Shown: in pieces, positions 22,297 through 34,429 of the stretch
How the letters are laid out: every line of letters begins with the position of its first letter
Numbering within the stretch: position 1 is the stretch's first letter
NCBI GenBank assembly: GCA_023014335.1
Contig: JAECYW010000013.1
Coordinates: 1,798,001 to 1,862,000, forward strand
Source of the DNA: Galerina marginata
Taxonomy: Eukaryota > Basidiomycota > Agaricomycetes > Agaricales > Galerinaceae
Direction: 5' to 3'
Length of the DNA: 64,000 nucleotides
The notes under the pieces: generated by a model
The model's input: the letters and a program-made list of their open reading frames with translations, nothing else
Told to the model about the DNA's origin: nothing
Databases searched by the model: none
Program-made: the position numbers and the translations under genes

Positions 22297-24597
22297 GGGA
22301 TGCTATCGTGTAGGAGATTGGGGCGTTGAAGGTCGATGTCGATGTAGGTAATGAGAGTGGCGAGGAAGGATAAGCGATTGCTTGTTCGAGCGCGCGTGTC
22401 TGCTTTTAAGGCTCAAGCAGATAGAGTACAATAAGCGCCTTTAAGTCCGAGACTCGGCCAGATCGACGATGTGCCCACTTGGTCGTGGAAGGGCTGTTAC
22501 TAACCAATGATCATGAAGGAGTACACTGAACGTTTATTATCGGAGGAAGACGCACCTTATTGTCTCCCCCATTGATATTTATCACGGCTCTTGTGATGAG
22601 TCGGAGTTCTAGATACCCGCCTTATAGCCTGACAAGGGAATTCGAGGACAAGAAAAGCGTCGCGGAGTCGCAGAAAACAAACTCCTCATTGTCGAAGCAT
22701 GTGCAACGCTGTGCAACGATTACACTGAGAACCCCCGCTTTGCGCGACCTATCCCAAAACACAAAACGAGTTCGATGGACCCAGGTGTCGATGCGATGGA
22801 GAAGAGGCTTCCGTGAGGTCAGAAAGAAAGGACAAGGATTACAATTAGCTTTGTCACGTGCATTCACGATCTACTCGAGTAATCTAATTTGCCGAAGTTC
22901 ACCTGAACAATAATAACAATATGAGCAAAAAGGCGACTATTACGAGGCGAACTTGGAAAGCTGACATCGATATCGGTGCAGTAGAAGGAGTTGTGCGACG
23001 CAAATTTCAAAAGATTCCAGCGTTGTTGGTTATTGGATAGCAGGTGACTGTGGTTCCCAGAATCGTGAAGGTTGTTCCTGATAAACGAGGAATTTCGCTT
23101 ACTACTGACTGGCCCAGTGACGGAACCAGGGTGGATGCGAGAAGGCCTTTAAGGGTAGAAACGAAGGAGTCAGACGGTTTGCGCTGAAGATTACCAGAGC
23201 GCTCAAGAGCGGGGGATGGCATTGCCAGTTGCAAGAACGAGCACCAAGGCACGAGCGTTTTGAATTATCTTCGACGGAAGAGAGATGGAAGAAAACAGGT
23301 ACTCGTTCGATTCAACTTGAAGGATCAGACCCATTGCCCTGCTGTTTGCTGGGAGCTCCTAGGGAATGCCCACGAGTGGCGGGACGAAGGCGACAGCGGC
23401 GAGTGTGGCCAGCTACTTTTGACGCACATGAATAAAGGGGACTTGATTTCCTCTACCTTCAAGGAAAAGCTCAGCACGAACGGGCGAAGATATCGTGCGT
23501 AACTATGAAGGAGAACACCAGTCGGTAACTGTGGTGATGCATCGAGACTAGGCGACTTTATTCAATTTCGTGCTTTTGATCTCCTTCCTATCGACCCGTT
23601 CGAGAGAACGATTCCGGTGACTCGTGAGCTGTCTGGAGCAGCTCGGTAGGTAAGTGCAAATGAGAGGAAATAGATTTGTCGCCTTTATTCTCGTGTGATG
23701 GACCCAAGCCTGAAGGTTATTAAGCAATTTCGACCACATGGCGGAAGCAACTGCGCAGAATTCGAGAGGGAGAGTGGTTATCGCCCGTACTCGAGTATTA
23801 CGACACCACAAGTAGGACGTGGTTAGCGCTTCAAGAGATATTGTGGTCACAATAGTTTCGTAGACATCGCTCTTTATCTTGTGACAAGCCGGAGAGACAA
23901 TACAGGTTTTATCGTTGAGGAACAAGGTGAGCAAAGATGGTCATCGGTATCACAGAAGGTAGCCCAAGGACGAGTCGGAACGACAGGGAGCCAAAGGTTC
24001 CTTTATTGTCAAAGCAGAAAGTAGCCGACCAGTCCTAGAATGCATCCACTGACGGAAACGACAGAGAGATAAGTAGCAAGTTGTTGATAATTCTTGGTCG
24101 GACTCCATTGGCGAAGGTGAAAGAGACGCGTCGAGGTCACTTCTTGGAAATTAGTATCGGCGAAGATACTAACTAACAGAAGACCAGATCCTGAGGTGAC
24201 ATTTTGATGATCCGTGTCAATGGAGGAAAGAGCAGAAGAGCCAAAGATAGAATTATCTGAGATATACTCGACTGATTCAGAGGGGCGAACCAGTTTACTT
24301 TATCAAAGTTTATCGTCCTTTCAACGCCAATCCGAGTCGAGATGGAGGGAGAGTTGAAGGAGCCGGCGATCATCCCTCCAGATATTTGGGTAGAAATCCT
24401 CTCAAATCCATCAAAATTGGACCCAATTTTCCCAAATCGAACCTTCTAGAAACTCCGCCAAATTTCGCAACCTTTTTTTCTCCACGCGAGCCCCTTTAGC
24501 ACCGTACCGCGACAGTGGCAAGCCCATAGAAAAGGTCACTGGACGAGCTTTTCCGACATACCTCGAGTTTTTACCACGGCAATCAAGGCGTGAGGCG
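22297..24597. other. Long stretch without recognisable genes
   Basis: About 2.3 kb with scattered short frames on both strands. The GATGGACCCA block recurs near 22785 and 23696 and ATGAAGGAG near 22512 and 23505, hinting at old duplicated material, but no protein family emerges. The right end is the promoter region of the TPR-DnaJ gene. Confidence 0.4.
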
Positions 24598-26661
24598 ATG
24601 GTGAACAAGAAATCAAAGGCGGCTTCGGCGAAGAAACGGGGTCAGACCGCTGCGTCAGCGTCTCCTACCTCAGGTTCGCCGAATCCGAACGTCGTGCCCA
24701 TGTCCATGTCCAACGGCGTCAATGATAGGTCTGCGTTTTTTCGTGTTCGTAAAGGAGGATGAGTGTTGACGGTGCAGTTTCTGATAGTAAAACAGAGCCG
24801 ACGGCTTCTGGCTCGACTTCACCGCGCCCATCGCCTAGTCCTTCAGTGGCGGACCCACCATCACCGAGTCCGGTCGAGCCAGAGCCTGTTCCTGAGGAAG
24901 ACATCCTCGTACGAGCGGAAAAGGTGAAGGAGAGGGGCAATGTTGCTTTCAAAGCAGCGAAATACGCCGAGGCCATAGATCTGTATACCAAGGCCATCGG
25001 TATGTATTTTTTTGTCTATTGGAGGCTTATGCTAATCGATTTGTACAGAAATGAACCCACTAGAAGCCTCCTACCTCACGAATCGTGCCGCATCGTACAT
25101 GGCTCTGAAACGTTTCCGACCAGCGCTAGAAGACTGCCAAGTCGCCGCGTCCCTCCAATCAGCAGCGCCATCCCCCAAAACCCTCCTCCGCCTCGCCCGG
25201 TGTCAGCTCGCCCTGGGCTCGTCTACACCAGCGCTCTCGACGATCCGCACTATCCTGGCTCTTGAGCCGAAGAATGCACTGGCATTGCAGTTAAGAGACA
25301 AGGTGCAGGTGCTGGAGAACCACGTGCGGACGTTCGAGACGGCAAGGCAGAAGAAGGAGTGGGGGCTTGCGAGGTTGGCGCTGGATAAGTGCTTGCAGGC
25401 GATCGAGGGTGAGGGAGGGGATATCCCTCCCGAGTGGCGGTTCTGGAGGGTTGAGCTGGAGTTGTCGAGAGGGAACTGGGAGGCTGCGAATATTGCTGCA
25501 AAGTACGTTCTTTCGTTATCTATCACTTCCCCTTCTTGCCTCCTCGTCTTACACTCCGATCCTAACCCCTCTTTCTCCAGCGACGCCCTCCGCCTCAACT
25601 CAAACTCACCAGACGCACTCACCCTGCGCGGCCTCGTGCTCTTCCTAAGCGGACGCCTGCCCCAGGCCCTCCAGCATGTGACGTCAGCCCTACGCCTCGA
25701 CCCAGGCCACGAGCCCGCGCAGAAGCTGCGCAAGCGCGTTAAAGAGGTCGAGCGGCTGAAGGAGGAAGGTAATGTCGCGTTTAAAGTTGGAAAGCTGCAG
25801 GAGGCGCTGGATCGATATTCGGAGTGTTTGGAGGTTCGTGAAATTTATTTATTTTATAACTTTTGCTGATAGCATATTTTATTCGTATACAGCGGATTGG
25901 AGAAGCAGAAGAGGAAGGTAAAGGCGGTCAGATCCGCGCGACACTGCTGTCCAACCGCGCCACCACCCTTCTCAAGGTCAGTGCCTCTCGCACCCTCTCA
26001 CCCCCCATAACCATCTCACACCCAAACCCCCCAGCTCGACAGACACACAGACGCCCTAGCCGACACCGACGCCTCCCTCCTCCTCTCCCCCTCCTCCTTC
26101 AAAGCCCTCCGCACCCGCGCCCGCATCCACCTGCACCTCGAAGCCTACACCGCCTCAATCGCCGACTTCGCCAGCGCGATCCAACAAGCCCAAACCGAAG
26201 GAAGCGCCACCGAGGCCGACATCCGCGCGCTCAAAGCCGAACACAAAAAAGCCGAAGCAGCCTTAAAGCGCAGCAAGACGAAGGACTACTACAAGATCCT
26301 TGGGGTAGCTAGGGACTGTACGGACGCGGACGTGAAGAAGGCGTATCGGAGGGAGAGTCTGAAGCATCATCCGGATAAGGGCGGGGACGAGGAGAAGTTT
26401 AAGTTGGTTGTTGAGGCGAATGCGGTGCTGTCGGATGCGGCGAGGAGGGAGAGGTATGATTTGGGGGAGGATGAGGATGGGATGAATGGGGGTGGTGGGG
26501 GTGGGGGCGGGTTTTCTGGGGGTGGGATGGGCGGGATGAGTCCGGAGGATTTCGAGCATCTTTTTGCGGCGTTTGGGGGTGGGGGTGGGGCGAGGGGTTT
26601 TGGTGGTGGCGGTGGGGGAGGAGGCAGGAGGGGGGGGCATTCACATGGGTTCCCTTTTTAG
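24598..26661 (+). CDS. TPR-DnaJ co-chaperone (DNAJC7/TPR2 type)
   Basis: Exons 24598-24728, 24788-24999, 25049-25502, 25581-25833, 25893-25976 and 26035-26661 join into 586 aa in frame. After a Ser/Pro-rich N-terminus come tetratricopeptide repeats: [60 protein letters not shown], then a second TPR group with [20 protein letters not shown] and further helices. The C-terminus is a J domain with [13 protein letters not shown] and the essential HPD in [13 protein letters not shown], followed by a Gly-rich tail. Proteins of this design bind Hsp70 and Hsp90 through the TPRs and stimulate Hsp70 ATPase through the J domain, in the cytosol. No lesion seen. This is likely a conserved core gene inside an otherwise variable region. 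Confidence 0.93.
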
Positions 26662-27472
26662 TTTTACTTGTAGCTTTGTGGAGATGTTTGTCTGCTTTTT
26701 TTTTCGTTGCTCTTCCTTTCTTTGTGGTATATATTTTGCTTACAGGATATTCATTCATACTCGGAAATTGGTCAATGTGTATACTAAGTGTGGACCTCGT
26801 AAGTTAAACATTAGCTGGGAGAAGGACTGCACATTCTGATACGTATCAATAAGCAACGTGAAGTATCTAGACCACCTAACACAAAATTTTATTTGCTTAT
26901 AGGGAACCTATCGTTACGAACAGGAATGATCCTCGAGGACTCCAGTGTCCGACGATGTACGACGAACATCGTTGAATTCAATTCAAGGTCACCTTTCGCC
27001 ACCAAGGTCTAGAATGCGGATCTTATTTCCACTCTTTTGAAACGACCGAGTAGGTAGACAAACTGAACAGACAAACGGCCTCTGAAACGCAGCTTGAATG
27101 ATACCTGAGCGACGCAATTTCAGCGAATCGCCGGAGCTATACTACAGCTGCTATAGTCAAGAACGAACTCACCACGTCGAAAACGAACGGTCGACCATCC
27201 CATGCTCCCGAGAAATAGAAGAAAGAGTGCCATCTCCAGTCCGATGTAGAGAGCAGTTTAATATTCATTTGACAGGCAAGCCCATAGACGAGGACATTAA
27301 CGACGAATATTTTGTTGATAATTTGGGCTCATTTCGCAGAACGCCCTATTAGGGAGTGGTCACAACACCGCCCCAGATGATGATGTGGGTACTCGGAGCG
27401 AGAGGCCACTGTTAGCTCAAGACGGCCATCCTTCCCGTTCTTTTCCAACAGAATACTGAGCTATAAAACTGC
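26662..27472. other. Intergenic between co-chaperone and NACHT gene
   Basis: 3' region of the DnaJ gene, then an 85-codon plus-strand frame (27098-27352) with no recognised similarity, then the probable NACHT promoter. The small frame has no splice or family support. Confidence 0.4.
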
Positions 27473-30007
27473 ATGATGTTCGCCAAGGCAAGTAATATAG
27501 TGGTACTGGGAGGAACCTTTCAGCAATTCCAGGGGAACCATGTTCAAATTCCCACCACAGGTAAAATTCAATGACTGTACGGCTTCGTCTATTACTGATC
27601 CTTTCATCCCACTAGGTTTCGAACGCCTTCAACAAGCCGCATCACCCTCCGCTTTCCACAATTCAGGAGACAAGTTCGATCAACCAAAATGCCATCCTAA
27701 AACGCGCGTAGCACTCCTCGAGAAGATCACCAAGTGGATCGATGGTGTCGAGGATCAAAATACTTCAGTTATGTGGGTCAATGGAGGCGCTGGCATCGGA
27801 AAATCTGCGATTGCGAGAACTATGGCAGAACGCTTGGCCCAGGAGAAGCGTCTACTCGCCAGTTTTTTCTTCTCAAGGACAGATCCAACCCGGAACAACG
27901 CCAATTGTCTCGTACCGACAATCGCGTATCATGCAGCACTTCACATCCCAGAGCTCAGAGAGCCTATCATACGCGCTGTGGATCGGGATCCCCTCATCTT
28001 CAACCTTTCCCTTAACGCTCAGTTTTCTTCTCTTCTCACAGATCCAATTCACCAGCTCTCTGAATCTGGGTACTTCAATTCCCCCGCTCGTCCTCGCGTC
28101 ATTATCATAGATGGCCTGGATGAATGCGAAGATCACATGGGTCAAGTGGCCATATTGACTGAAATTGCCAATGCACTACAAAAAGGCAACTTCCCATTAC
28201 TATTTCTCATTTCCAGTCGCCCTGAGCACCACCTCTCCACGACGTTTGCCTCTGGACGTATCAGTGAATTTTACACTCGACTTACGGTGGACAATTCTTT
28301 CTTCCCAGACAATGATATTCAATTTTATCTCGAAGATCAGTTCGAGGAGCTCAAAACCACTCATCCCTTCCGTGCTTACCTTCCACCAAATTGGCCCAAT
28401 CCTATTCATATTAGAACCCTGGTAAGGAAATCCTCCGGTCAATTTATCTATGCATCGACAGTGATCAAATATATATCCTCCCTGCGTCAACGACCAAATC
28501 AGCGCCTGGATATCATTCTCGGTCTCCGACCTCCTCGGAATGAAAACCCATTCTCCGAACTGGACGCGTTGTATACCCACATTTTCTCTTCCATAGAGGC
28601 AGATCGCATTGAGCTCGTTCTGGATATTTTGGCCGTGACAATTCTCAAGAACCCGTATGGTGCCGTTCCCTTTTGGAATGTGCCTGAGATCGAATTGTTT
28701 CTGTCGCTCGATCCGGGAGACATTGACATTGCTCTATGTGATCTAGGATCGATCGTCTGCATCCAGGATAATTACCATATTGTTTTCCTCCATGCTTCTC
28801 TTCCCGACTTTCTTATGGATCCATTTCGGTCTGGCACTTTTTTTATTAATACTCAGCTCAGACACACCGCTTTTGCGCGACGGTGTTTCAAACTGTTCAA
28901 GACCCCAGGTGTGTTCACTTTATTCTACTGTTCATGGTATCAGTACCAATGTGAAATTTCATTATAGGCTACAAGCTACCATATAGCTGGTATGGATGGC
29001 TGGCGGCACATTGCAAGGATGCAGATTTCACCCCTGAGCTTCGAAGAGACATCCTCAATTTTTCTCTCCCTACTTTTCGTGCACGGTTTTTCGATGGAGC
29101 GGGCATTGATAAACGGGACTTGACTTCGTTCATGTATCAATTCTTAGCAGCAATGGTCCGCCTGTTTTATAAACTCAAATTGTTTCCAATCTCATATATT
29201 GTTGTGTTACAGGCATCTGAAGATTCTTTATATGACCACATTCGACAGAAAATTGACGAGTACCACATGATTTATCTCGGAAATTATTACTCCGATCCGC
29301 CTCATACTTTTCTTGTTGCTTTAGTTGGTATTGGAGCTCGCTGGGACGATACGTGCGAGACATTGCGCACGTACATCGATTCAACATCTGCCATAGATCT
29401 TTACCCTTACAACAGGTCTAATTCTCTGGATTCCGACAATCTCAACTTGCACGCTGTTCTCTCCCGAGACCCCTCCAAGGTGTATACCCTACATCTGCGA
29501 AGCCTTTTATGTGATTCTTCGCGTTCTGGAGCATGTGTGCTAGACAGAACAAAATTTGCCATTGCCGCCCTTCATGCCCTCAAGTATTTATGCGACAGCA
29601 AGTCACGGGCGCATTTCACTCAACGAACTGATCACGCACGAGAAATACGTAGGACTAGGTCATGGGTTTGGCGACAGAGAGTTGGACGAAATGCAAAAGC
29701 ACTACGAACATATCAGAGACGGCACTTAAAGCAGGAGAGGCGGTTTGCATTCCCGTACCCACCTGATAAGCCTTTGGAAAATCTGAAAGTAGTAAACGAA
29801 TACCTTTGCTCACGAGCATATAGATGGGCCTTGCGATGTTTCCGTGAACTTTTGGCCAAGTCCGGTGGTTCGAAAGAACTGCTCGAGTTTGCCTCCCGAC
29901 ATTCATTTGCTGCCCTATGCCAGGATTCGCCACGCCAGACGCGATTGGCTAGGAAGGCCATAGCGAGATATATCGATACTTGGGAAGGTGTTGATATTGC
30001 AGACTAG
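27473..30007 (+). CDS. NACHT-domain NTPase (fungal NLR-like)
   Basis: Exons 27473-27560, 27616-28908 and 28968-30007 (introns 55 and 59 bp) give about 806 aa in frame. A possible 63-bp in-frame intron near 29155-29217 may remove a short hydrophobic stretch. The first exon encodes a motif common before fungal NACHT domains: NIVVLGGTFQQFQGN. Then GFERLQQAASPSAFHNSG and CHPKTRVALLEKI lead to the P-loop NGGAGIGKSAIA (residues about 85-96) and Walker B VIIIDGLDEC (about 191-200). The C-terminal half has no WD40, ankyrin or TPR repeats that I can recognise. Fungal NACHT proteins act in non-self recognition and programmed cell death; for this one the role is inferred from the domain only. Confidence 0.88.
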
Positions 30008-32600
30008 TACGTAGTATAGATATACAGAAACGTTACCTAGCCGCCCTAGGCTACTCCTGGATCGCTAATTATTTAGAAGGATAATAATGAGAGCATGACA
30101 TGTAAAACTCGGCGGGCGTTGTCGATCGACTGCAGCACCTTCAGCCTAGAAACTTTGCCCCATCAGGGTTCGACATGACACCACAACCACAACGATGACG
30201 AGCGAAATCCCATCCCATCCTATCCGACCCAATCAACCTCTCGCGCCTGTCTCTGCTAACACGTCACTGGAGGACAGGGTTCGGGTCCGTTGGTCTTGAA
30301 GTTCGTGCGCCAGAAAGGCGCCGAGAGCTCCTTCTTCGTTGTCTGACAGAAGGCAGGCTTTGTGGTGGATCCCAGGAAGGTGAAGACCTGCGAAACGGTT
30401 AGCTAGGAGGATCTCCATGTCCGCGCTTGAGAAAACTTTTAAGAAACGATATGTTTTCCCAACGACAGCCGCAACAGCAAGTACTTCTACAGAGGAAGTA
30501 TCTACCACGACAAGCGTTCAGTCATCATGCAACAACCAAAAAGAAGAAGAAACAACAAACAGACCTTAACAACGACCAAAAACTCTGAACGCCTGATGAA
30601 GTCAACAACTCGATCAACAGGCTTCTCCAAGTTGTCAGAAATACTAGTGGGCCCCGCCTCTCCATTCGCTTCCACATCCCGACAACTCTCGTACAGAATC
30701 TGGCTCGGGTTACCCAAAACCCCGCTCAGCCCGTGGCCCAGCTTTGTTGCCCACCCAGGTGAGATGAGCTGTCCGAGGTCGGATAGGTGCGTCCGAAAAT
30801 AAGGGAAAACCAATGCACCATGCACCCTGCGAACACCCACTTTCAATCTTTTTATCTATCTTCCAGCCGCCCCACACTCGTATTGCCCCTAAACTTCCCA
30901 GACCTCAACGGGTCGTCGTACCGGATTCGTACGAATCGTCTGCTCGGCTGTCGCACAAGTTTACGGGTTGGGCCCGCACTTGCCCTTGATTTTGATGAAT
31001 TTGTAGTCGCTATCGCATTACGAGAATGATCAGGAAACAACAAAATGGTATGAAAGAAATGGATGTACTATTCGAATCAGCGTACGTGCACGCGTATGAA
31101 ATTGTCCGCGTGGATAAACTAGTCCTTGAACCTCTTCTTGGTTGGGACATCCGTCTTTTGTATTACGGCTAAAACCAACAGAAAAAGATCGTTCAGCACC
31201 TCAGCCTTCAACCGACGATTCAAGCAACAGCACACCTTGAGGCCAATCAGACACACCGCATTACGCGTCCCGCAGCAGATCTTAATATCATGCCCACACC
31301 TCTTTGCCCTTGGCCCCGCAAAATCAAAGTGCACGACCACGACGCGGCCGAAGTCGTTCTTCTGGTCGTGTTTCGCAACCAGCCCAAGGAGAGAAAAACT
31401 CCTACGAGGTCGAGTCGGGAGTAAGTACAAGTTAAACAACAGAGAATGACAGAAATACGCACCAAGTGTTGCCGAATCCAATAAACCCACACGCCTCCTC
31501 ATGGTCCACAGCGTCTGATGTACTTCAAACCACCAAACGCGCATATATGCGTCTGAGGAATGGCCATCTGTTACTTCGGGCCTGCGTTTTGTGCTCAAGA
31601 ACGCGTTGGACTCCTGGTACGGCTCCAAAAAAAACTCGTTGAGGAGGCCCATGCCAAGCGGAGCGAGGAGAAGGAGTGGTCGAACTTGTGAGAGTTCGTG
31701 AGCGGATGGAGGTGCACGATGTTTTTGACAAAACGGGCAGGAGATCAGCCAATACTGTATGGCTGGAGTTTTGAAAGATGGCATTGTTGTTTAGCTTGTC
31801 GCGTGCTCCATGTCTAAAGGTTGAATGAAGTGGAAAAGGCGTCGACGCCGAAGGTGGTATGCGCGGTTCAGGACTCGAACGGTGCTTGAAGTTGCTGTGG
31901 TCAAGTGGATACTGGCGCGTCTGCAGCAATGAGGCATAGCCTATGTCGAGCTGGAGAAATCGACTCGGTGCCGATACCAGCGTAAACGCCGACGCTTGAA
32001 ACATCGAGAGGGTGGGGAATTGACGTAGCAGCAAGTTGTTTCGTAAGAGATAAAGACGGACGGATGCAGTGCTCCAGTATTCTTCATGGAAGCGAGTAGT
32101 CTATGCCATTGGAGATAATGGACGAAGATGCTCAAATGAACTAGACAGAAAGAAATTTAGCACGGTTGAGAGGCTGGGGTGAAAGGAGAACATAGGGAGG
32201 ATCGAAAAGAAGTGAGGATCCGGAGGGCTTACCAAACAATCTACAGCAAAACACGCCAGTAGTTTTTTGGCTACGGGAGAATAGGAAAGTTTCTCTGCAT
32301 ACTTGGCAAGAGTGAGACCTATGTTTAATGCCTGGCATTGGAACGCAGGGTTAGCAGGCGACATAACGAAGCCAGGGTTGTCATCTCGAAATGACAACTC
32401 ACAAACGGCGATAACCAATCCCTCAAAACCCCATTGAACCGAATGCTACTGGGCCATGGCTTGAAGCTCGAGATCGCGATTCTGGGAAAGGTCATGGTGC
32501 AGAGGATGTACGAAGCAGTTGATAGCGCAATGAAAATGAGCAAGCGTTTCCGTCAAGCAGGAGGAAAGAAAGAGACTGAAAGAGATTGACAACGATTCAA
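30008..32600 (-). other. Candidate unrecognised multi-exon gene or decayed gene
   Basis: Several minus-strand frames look exon-like. At 32543-32380 there is a hydrophobic start (MLIFIALSTASYILCTMTF). It is followed, through a plausible intron with a GTGAGT donor, by ALNIGLTLAKYAEKLSYSPV and a GTAAGC donor. Further frames lie at 32034-31525, 31784-31119, 30846-30502 and 30508-30233. I could not join them into one continuous protein and I recognise no family. It may be a membrane protein gene with errors in my splicing, or a relic. Confidence 0.3.
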
Positions 32601-34429
32601 CGAAATCTCTATGCCCAGTCACGTGGAAAAAAACGAGATTAGATTACAGTCTCCGGATTCCTCTCGTCCACACATCCAACCAGCTACCTGATAAGAAAGG
32701 CCTGTGGTTCACAGATACAAGGACATTCATTTCCGTTCCCGGCAGGTCGAGCTCGTACTGTTCATTGACGTGCAACTTTAGGCACGGTGATTATAAAATG
32801 TATCAATTGGAGGCAAGGATGTATTGTGCTCCCCTGAATGAACTAAGTAATAGGTAACAAAAACAGTTTCTGAAATGTAGTGATAGCTGAGGAAGCCAAT
32901 TTTAGGGAATAGACAAAGCTATAACCAGGAAGGAACTAACCAGACCCGAAACGACCCGTCAACCATCCAAAACTTTCAAAAAGTACTCAAGGTAGTTGGC
33001 TTCAAGGTACGGGTGAAGGAAGCCCAGTGCTCAGTGCTTAGAGCCCAGCACTTGGTCTTCGTGCAATAATGTCGAGAGCAGCAAGAGGTTCATCGACACG
33101 CAGCCAGGCCGCAAGTTGTCCGTCCGAGAGTCACCGGGGTCGAGGTGTTTGTAAACTCGCAGAACTACTGGGCGAATCGTGGAGTTGCACGGGAGACGTT
33201 AGACACGCAATCCGGAGTTCTTACTGAAGAGGAGTGGTTTAGAGGCAAGACAAACGTTTGAGATGCGGCACTAAGTATAATGGAGATGATTTTTAGGCAG
33301 ATTCTAACTGGACACACGATCTGGACTTACCAGACTCTTCGAATGGCGGTGACTACACAATACTCGAACGGTCTCTGCTTATGGATGTACCGGGATGTCG
33401 AGAGGTTCGTCGACTTTATGGTTGACGAATAATGGCCGTCTGAGATCTGAGGGCGTTCGGGATTGCATCGACGAATGTAACAAAGACGAGTGTTGAACTT
33501 TCAGTTTCGTACTTCGCTACTAAACTGCTTAGGCTGCATTCAGAATCATATCTCGAGAACACTTAGTCGCTCACATACCTTCTCGTTGAACATATAGCGA
33601 GCTTCAGTATTCTCAATTCAGCCAGGTCGATTATCGTAGACGTGGGCGATCCTGATGGACACATCTTAAGAACAAATTCTGCGGCCTTGAACCAAAACAC
33701 TAACTTCGACAAGGTCCCAAGTTCATATCTTATTGAACCACTGAGTCCGAAGATGAAACGAGACCGAGAATGATTGTAGCCTAGGCCATCGACGCCTGTG
33801 ATATGATTTATGGGTAAGCCAATTCGCAGGTATAGAAACAAAAAGAGGCTTACCAATATACAGCGAGAGGGATAGTCAATCATGATTGAGGATACAATAC
33901 TCGAGTTCGTCGCTAACACATTCAGAGACGCGTTTCCTATAACGAGTATGCCGAAGGCAAGGTCAACGCACACCGAACGCTAAACATGTCGCCATACACT
34001 GTGTTGTCGGGTTGAGGTAGACAGGAAACCCTGCAGACAACGGATAAAGGAAAAGAGAAAGATAGAGCTGATGTAGACGATCAGGCGCTGACCACAGAAA
34101 TTAAAGAGGATCGAACTTACCTGAAGTTTAAAAGTAACCGGTTTTCGCCTTATGTGGCTACCAGTCGTTGTTCAGGACCAATCAAGACCGACACCTTGCC
34201 GTTGAGGCAATCGTCCTTGAGAGGCACGAGACCAAAAACACTTGAGTATCCATGCCATTGTAATCTGTTTCCTCATAACAGCAATCTTCGGCAATCCAGC
34301 ATGATGACTCGTCCTACGATAAGGGTATCGCAAGAATGCATTTCTTGTTCGCGTCCTTGAATTCACTGTAAGAAGTATATACTCATTCCCTGATGCCATA
34401 TGACCAACTAATGACCAAACCTACCATTC
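32601..34429. other. Intergenic, no supportable gene
   Basis: The longest frame is minus 33973-33563 (136 codons, partly hydrophobic, with LAELRILKLAICSTRR near the end). It may be a fragment of an F-box/LRR-type protein, but nothing joins to it. Confidence 0.35.

Noticed and set aside
26263..26758. Antisense His/Pro-rich frames over the DnaJ tail
   Set aside because: Shadow of the Gly-rich C-terminus of the co-chaperone.
30008..32600. Assigning a family (for example wax synthase/MBOAT) to the minus-strand frames
   Set aside because: Hydrophobic patches and a W..H motif tempted, but the conserved order of motifs is absent and exons do not join.
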